Source: a bacterium (lineage in GTDB: Bacteria > Planctomycetota > Phycisphaerae > Phycisphaerales > UBA1924). Taken from it: 5,649 nucleotides of DNA. Below, piece by piece: positions 4,835 to 5,649 of this stretch; position 1 is the first letter of the stretch, and each line of letters starts with the position of its first letter. A program made the position numbers and the translations under genes. The notes below the pieces were generated by a model that saw nothing but the letters and a program-made list of their open reading frames with translations, made no database searches and was not told the origin of the DNA. The stretch covers positions 23,540 to 29,188 of the forward strand of contig NVSM01000014.1 of NCBI GenBank assembly GCA_002401225.1. The letters are read 5' to 3'.

Positions 4835-5649
4835 ATGGCGACGATTGATCACATCTTGGGAGACGCGGGGCCAGTTGCCGATCTTCTTGGCGAGGGGTAT
4901 GAGCCTCGGGCGGTGCAGACGACGATGTCTCAGGCGGTTGAACGCGCGATGGCGGAGAAGTCGCATCTGTTTGTCGAAGCCGGGACTGGCGTTGGCAAGA
5001 GCTTTGCGTATTTGGTGCCTGCGATCATGCGGGCGATTGAGCACAATGAAACGATTGTGATCGCAACCAACACGATCGCGCTCCAAGAGCAGATCGTGAA
5101 GAAGGATATTCCGCTGATCTTGGAAGCCTTGAAGGAGATAGGCGAGTGCAAGGCCGTGCTCGTCAAGGGGCGTGGGAACTACATGTCTATCCGCAGGCTC
5201 AAGCTCGCATCGCAACGCCGGGACAAGTTGTTTGCCGAGAACGCACAGCGGCGGACGCTTGATGCGATTGAAGAGTGGGCGTACGACACGGAGGACGGGT
5301 CGCTGGCGTCGCTGCCTCAGCTTGAGCGGCATGGGGTGTGGTCGAGTGTGCAGTCAGATTCGACGAACTGCATGGGTCGCAAGTGCCCGCATTACAACGA
5401 GTGTTTTTATCAGAGTGCGCGTCGGGAGATGGAGGGGGCGCAGATTTTGATTTGTAATCATGCGTTGTTCTTTAGTGATCTGGCGTTGCGGATGGTGGGG
5501 ACGGGGTTCTTGCCTCAGTATGACCATGTGATTCTTGATGAGGCGCACGGGGTCGAAGATGCCGCTGCCGATCACTTCGGCTTACGGCTCACCGAATGGC
5601 GTGTGAACTTCTTGCTCAATCAGTTGTACAACCCGAAGACGGGCAAGGG
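4835..5649 (+). CDS. dinG: DinG/XPD-family ATP-dependent DNA helicase, 3' end cut by window
   Basis: 5'-to-3' superfamily 2 DNA helicase of the kind that resolves R-loops, D-loops and damaged replication structures; 271 residues are visible and the C-terminal half is missing. Seen in order: YEPRAVQTTMSQAV (22-35, Q-motif-like region), Walker A EAGTGVGKS (48-56), ATNTIALQEQ (77-86, motif Ia), VKGRGNYMS (110-118), cysteines 179, 184 and 190, CNHALFFSDL (207-216), and the motif II box DEAH (235-238). In E. coli DinG the Fe-S cluster uses Cys120, 194, 199 and 205; the 5- and 6-residue spacing of the last three is reproduced exactly, but the position of the first (after KGRGNY-x) is Ser118. Cys105 lies nearby and might substitute. 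The start at 4835 is 39 bases beyond the last REP-like repeat; ATG 4820 is the alternative. DinG, YoaA and related helicases cannot be told apart on this half. Confidence 0.85.
   Translation, partial: MATIDHILGDAGPVADLLGEGYEPRAVQTTMSQAVERAMAEKSHLFVEAGTGVGKSFAYLVPAIMRAIEHNETIVIATNTIALQEQIVKKDIPLILEALKEIGECKAVLVKGRGNYMSIRRLKLASQRRDKLFAENAQRRTLDAIEEWAYDTEDGSLASLPQLERHGVWSSVQSDSTNCMGRKCPHYNECFYQSARREMEGAQILICNHALFFSDLALRMVGTGFLPQYDHVILDEAHGVEDAAADHFGLRLTEWRVNFLLNQLYNPKTGK

Noticed and set aside
4688..5332. Minus-strand open frame of 214 codons
   Set aside because: It is antisense to the helicase gene and ends in translated REP-like repeats. No family features are visible and the opposite strand has clear Walker A and DEAH motifs.

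Overview
The window looks like the chromosome of a free-living bacterium of moderately high G+C, most probably a planctomycete and perhaps of the class Phycisphaerae. That guess rests on gene style: long, divergent versions of conserved proteins, an unusually long N-terminal half of the class B penicillin-binding protein, and very frequent GATC/CGATCG. It has not been tested by a database search. All supported genes are on the + strand.

Bases 2-4015 form a tight cell-wall/ribosome operon segment. It holds the 3' part of a PBP2-type transpeptidase gene (mrdA, cut by the left edge), a SEDS glycosyltransferase gene of the RodA type joined to it by a 4-base ATGA overlap, and rsmG (16S rRNA m7G527 methyltransferase), whose start lies about 100 bases inside the rodA 3' end. 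PBP2 and RodA form the elongation peptidoglycan synthase: RodA polymerises lipid II into glycan and PBP2 cross-links it. All diagnostic catalytic motifs of both are intact, so the organism probably makes peptidoglycan. RsmG is a housekeeping rRNA modifier that appears to be translationally coupled to them.

Bases 4020-4795 are a compact mobile or domesticated element between rsmG and the next gene. It holds a complete, apparently active-site-intact REP-associated tyrosine transposase (RAYT; HUH/Y1 family) with two palindromic REP-like repeats on each side. The four repeats fall into two structural subtypes, called A and B here. Each is a 14-bp stem with a conserved single-base bulge and a 3-base loop, with GGTGCC at its foot. 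A at the left is an exact 38-base reverse complement of A at the right; B left and B right match at 37 of 38. The order A(-) B(+) transposase A(+) B(-) means that each DNA strand reads 5'-B ... A-3', a nested two-strand arrangement and the most interesting structure in the window.

Bases 4835-5649 are the 5' part of a DinG/XPD-family DNA helicase gene, cut by the right edge. It has Walker A, a DEAH box and three of the four cysteines expected for the Fe-S cluster; the first is replaced by serine. Its start is only about 40 bases after the last repeat, so its expression signals must lie in or beyond the repeat element. There is no gene-free stretch longer than 160 bases.
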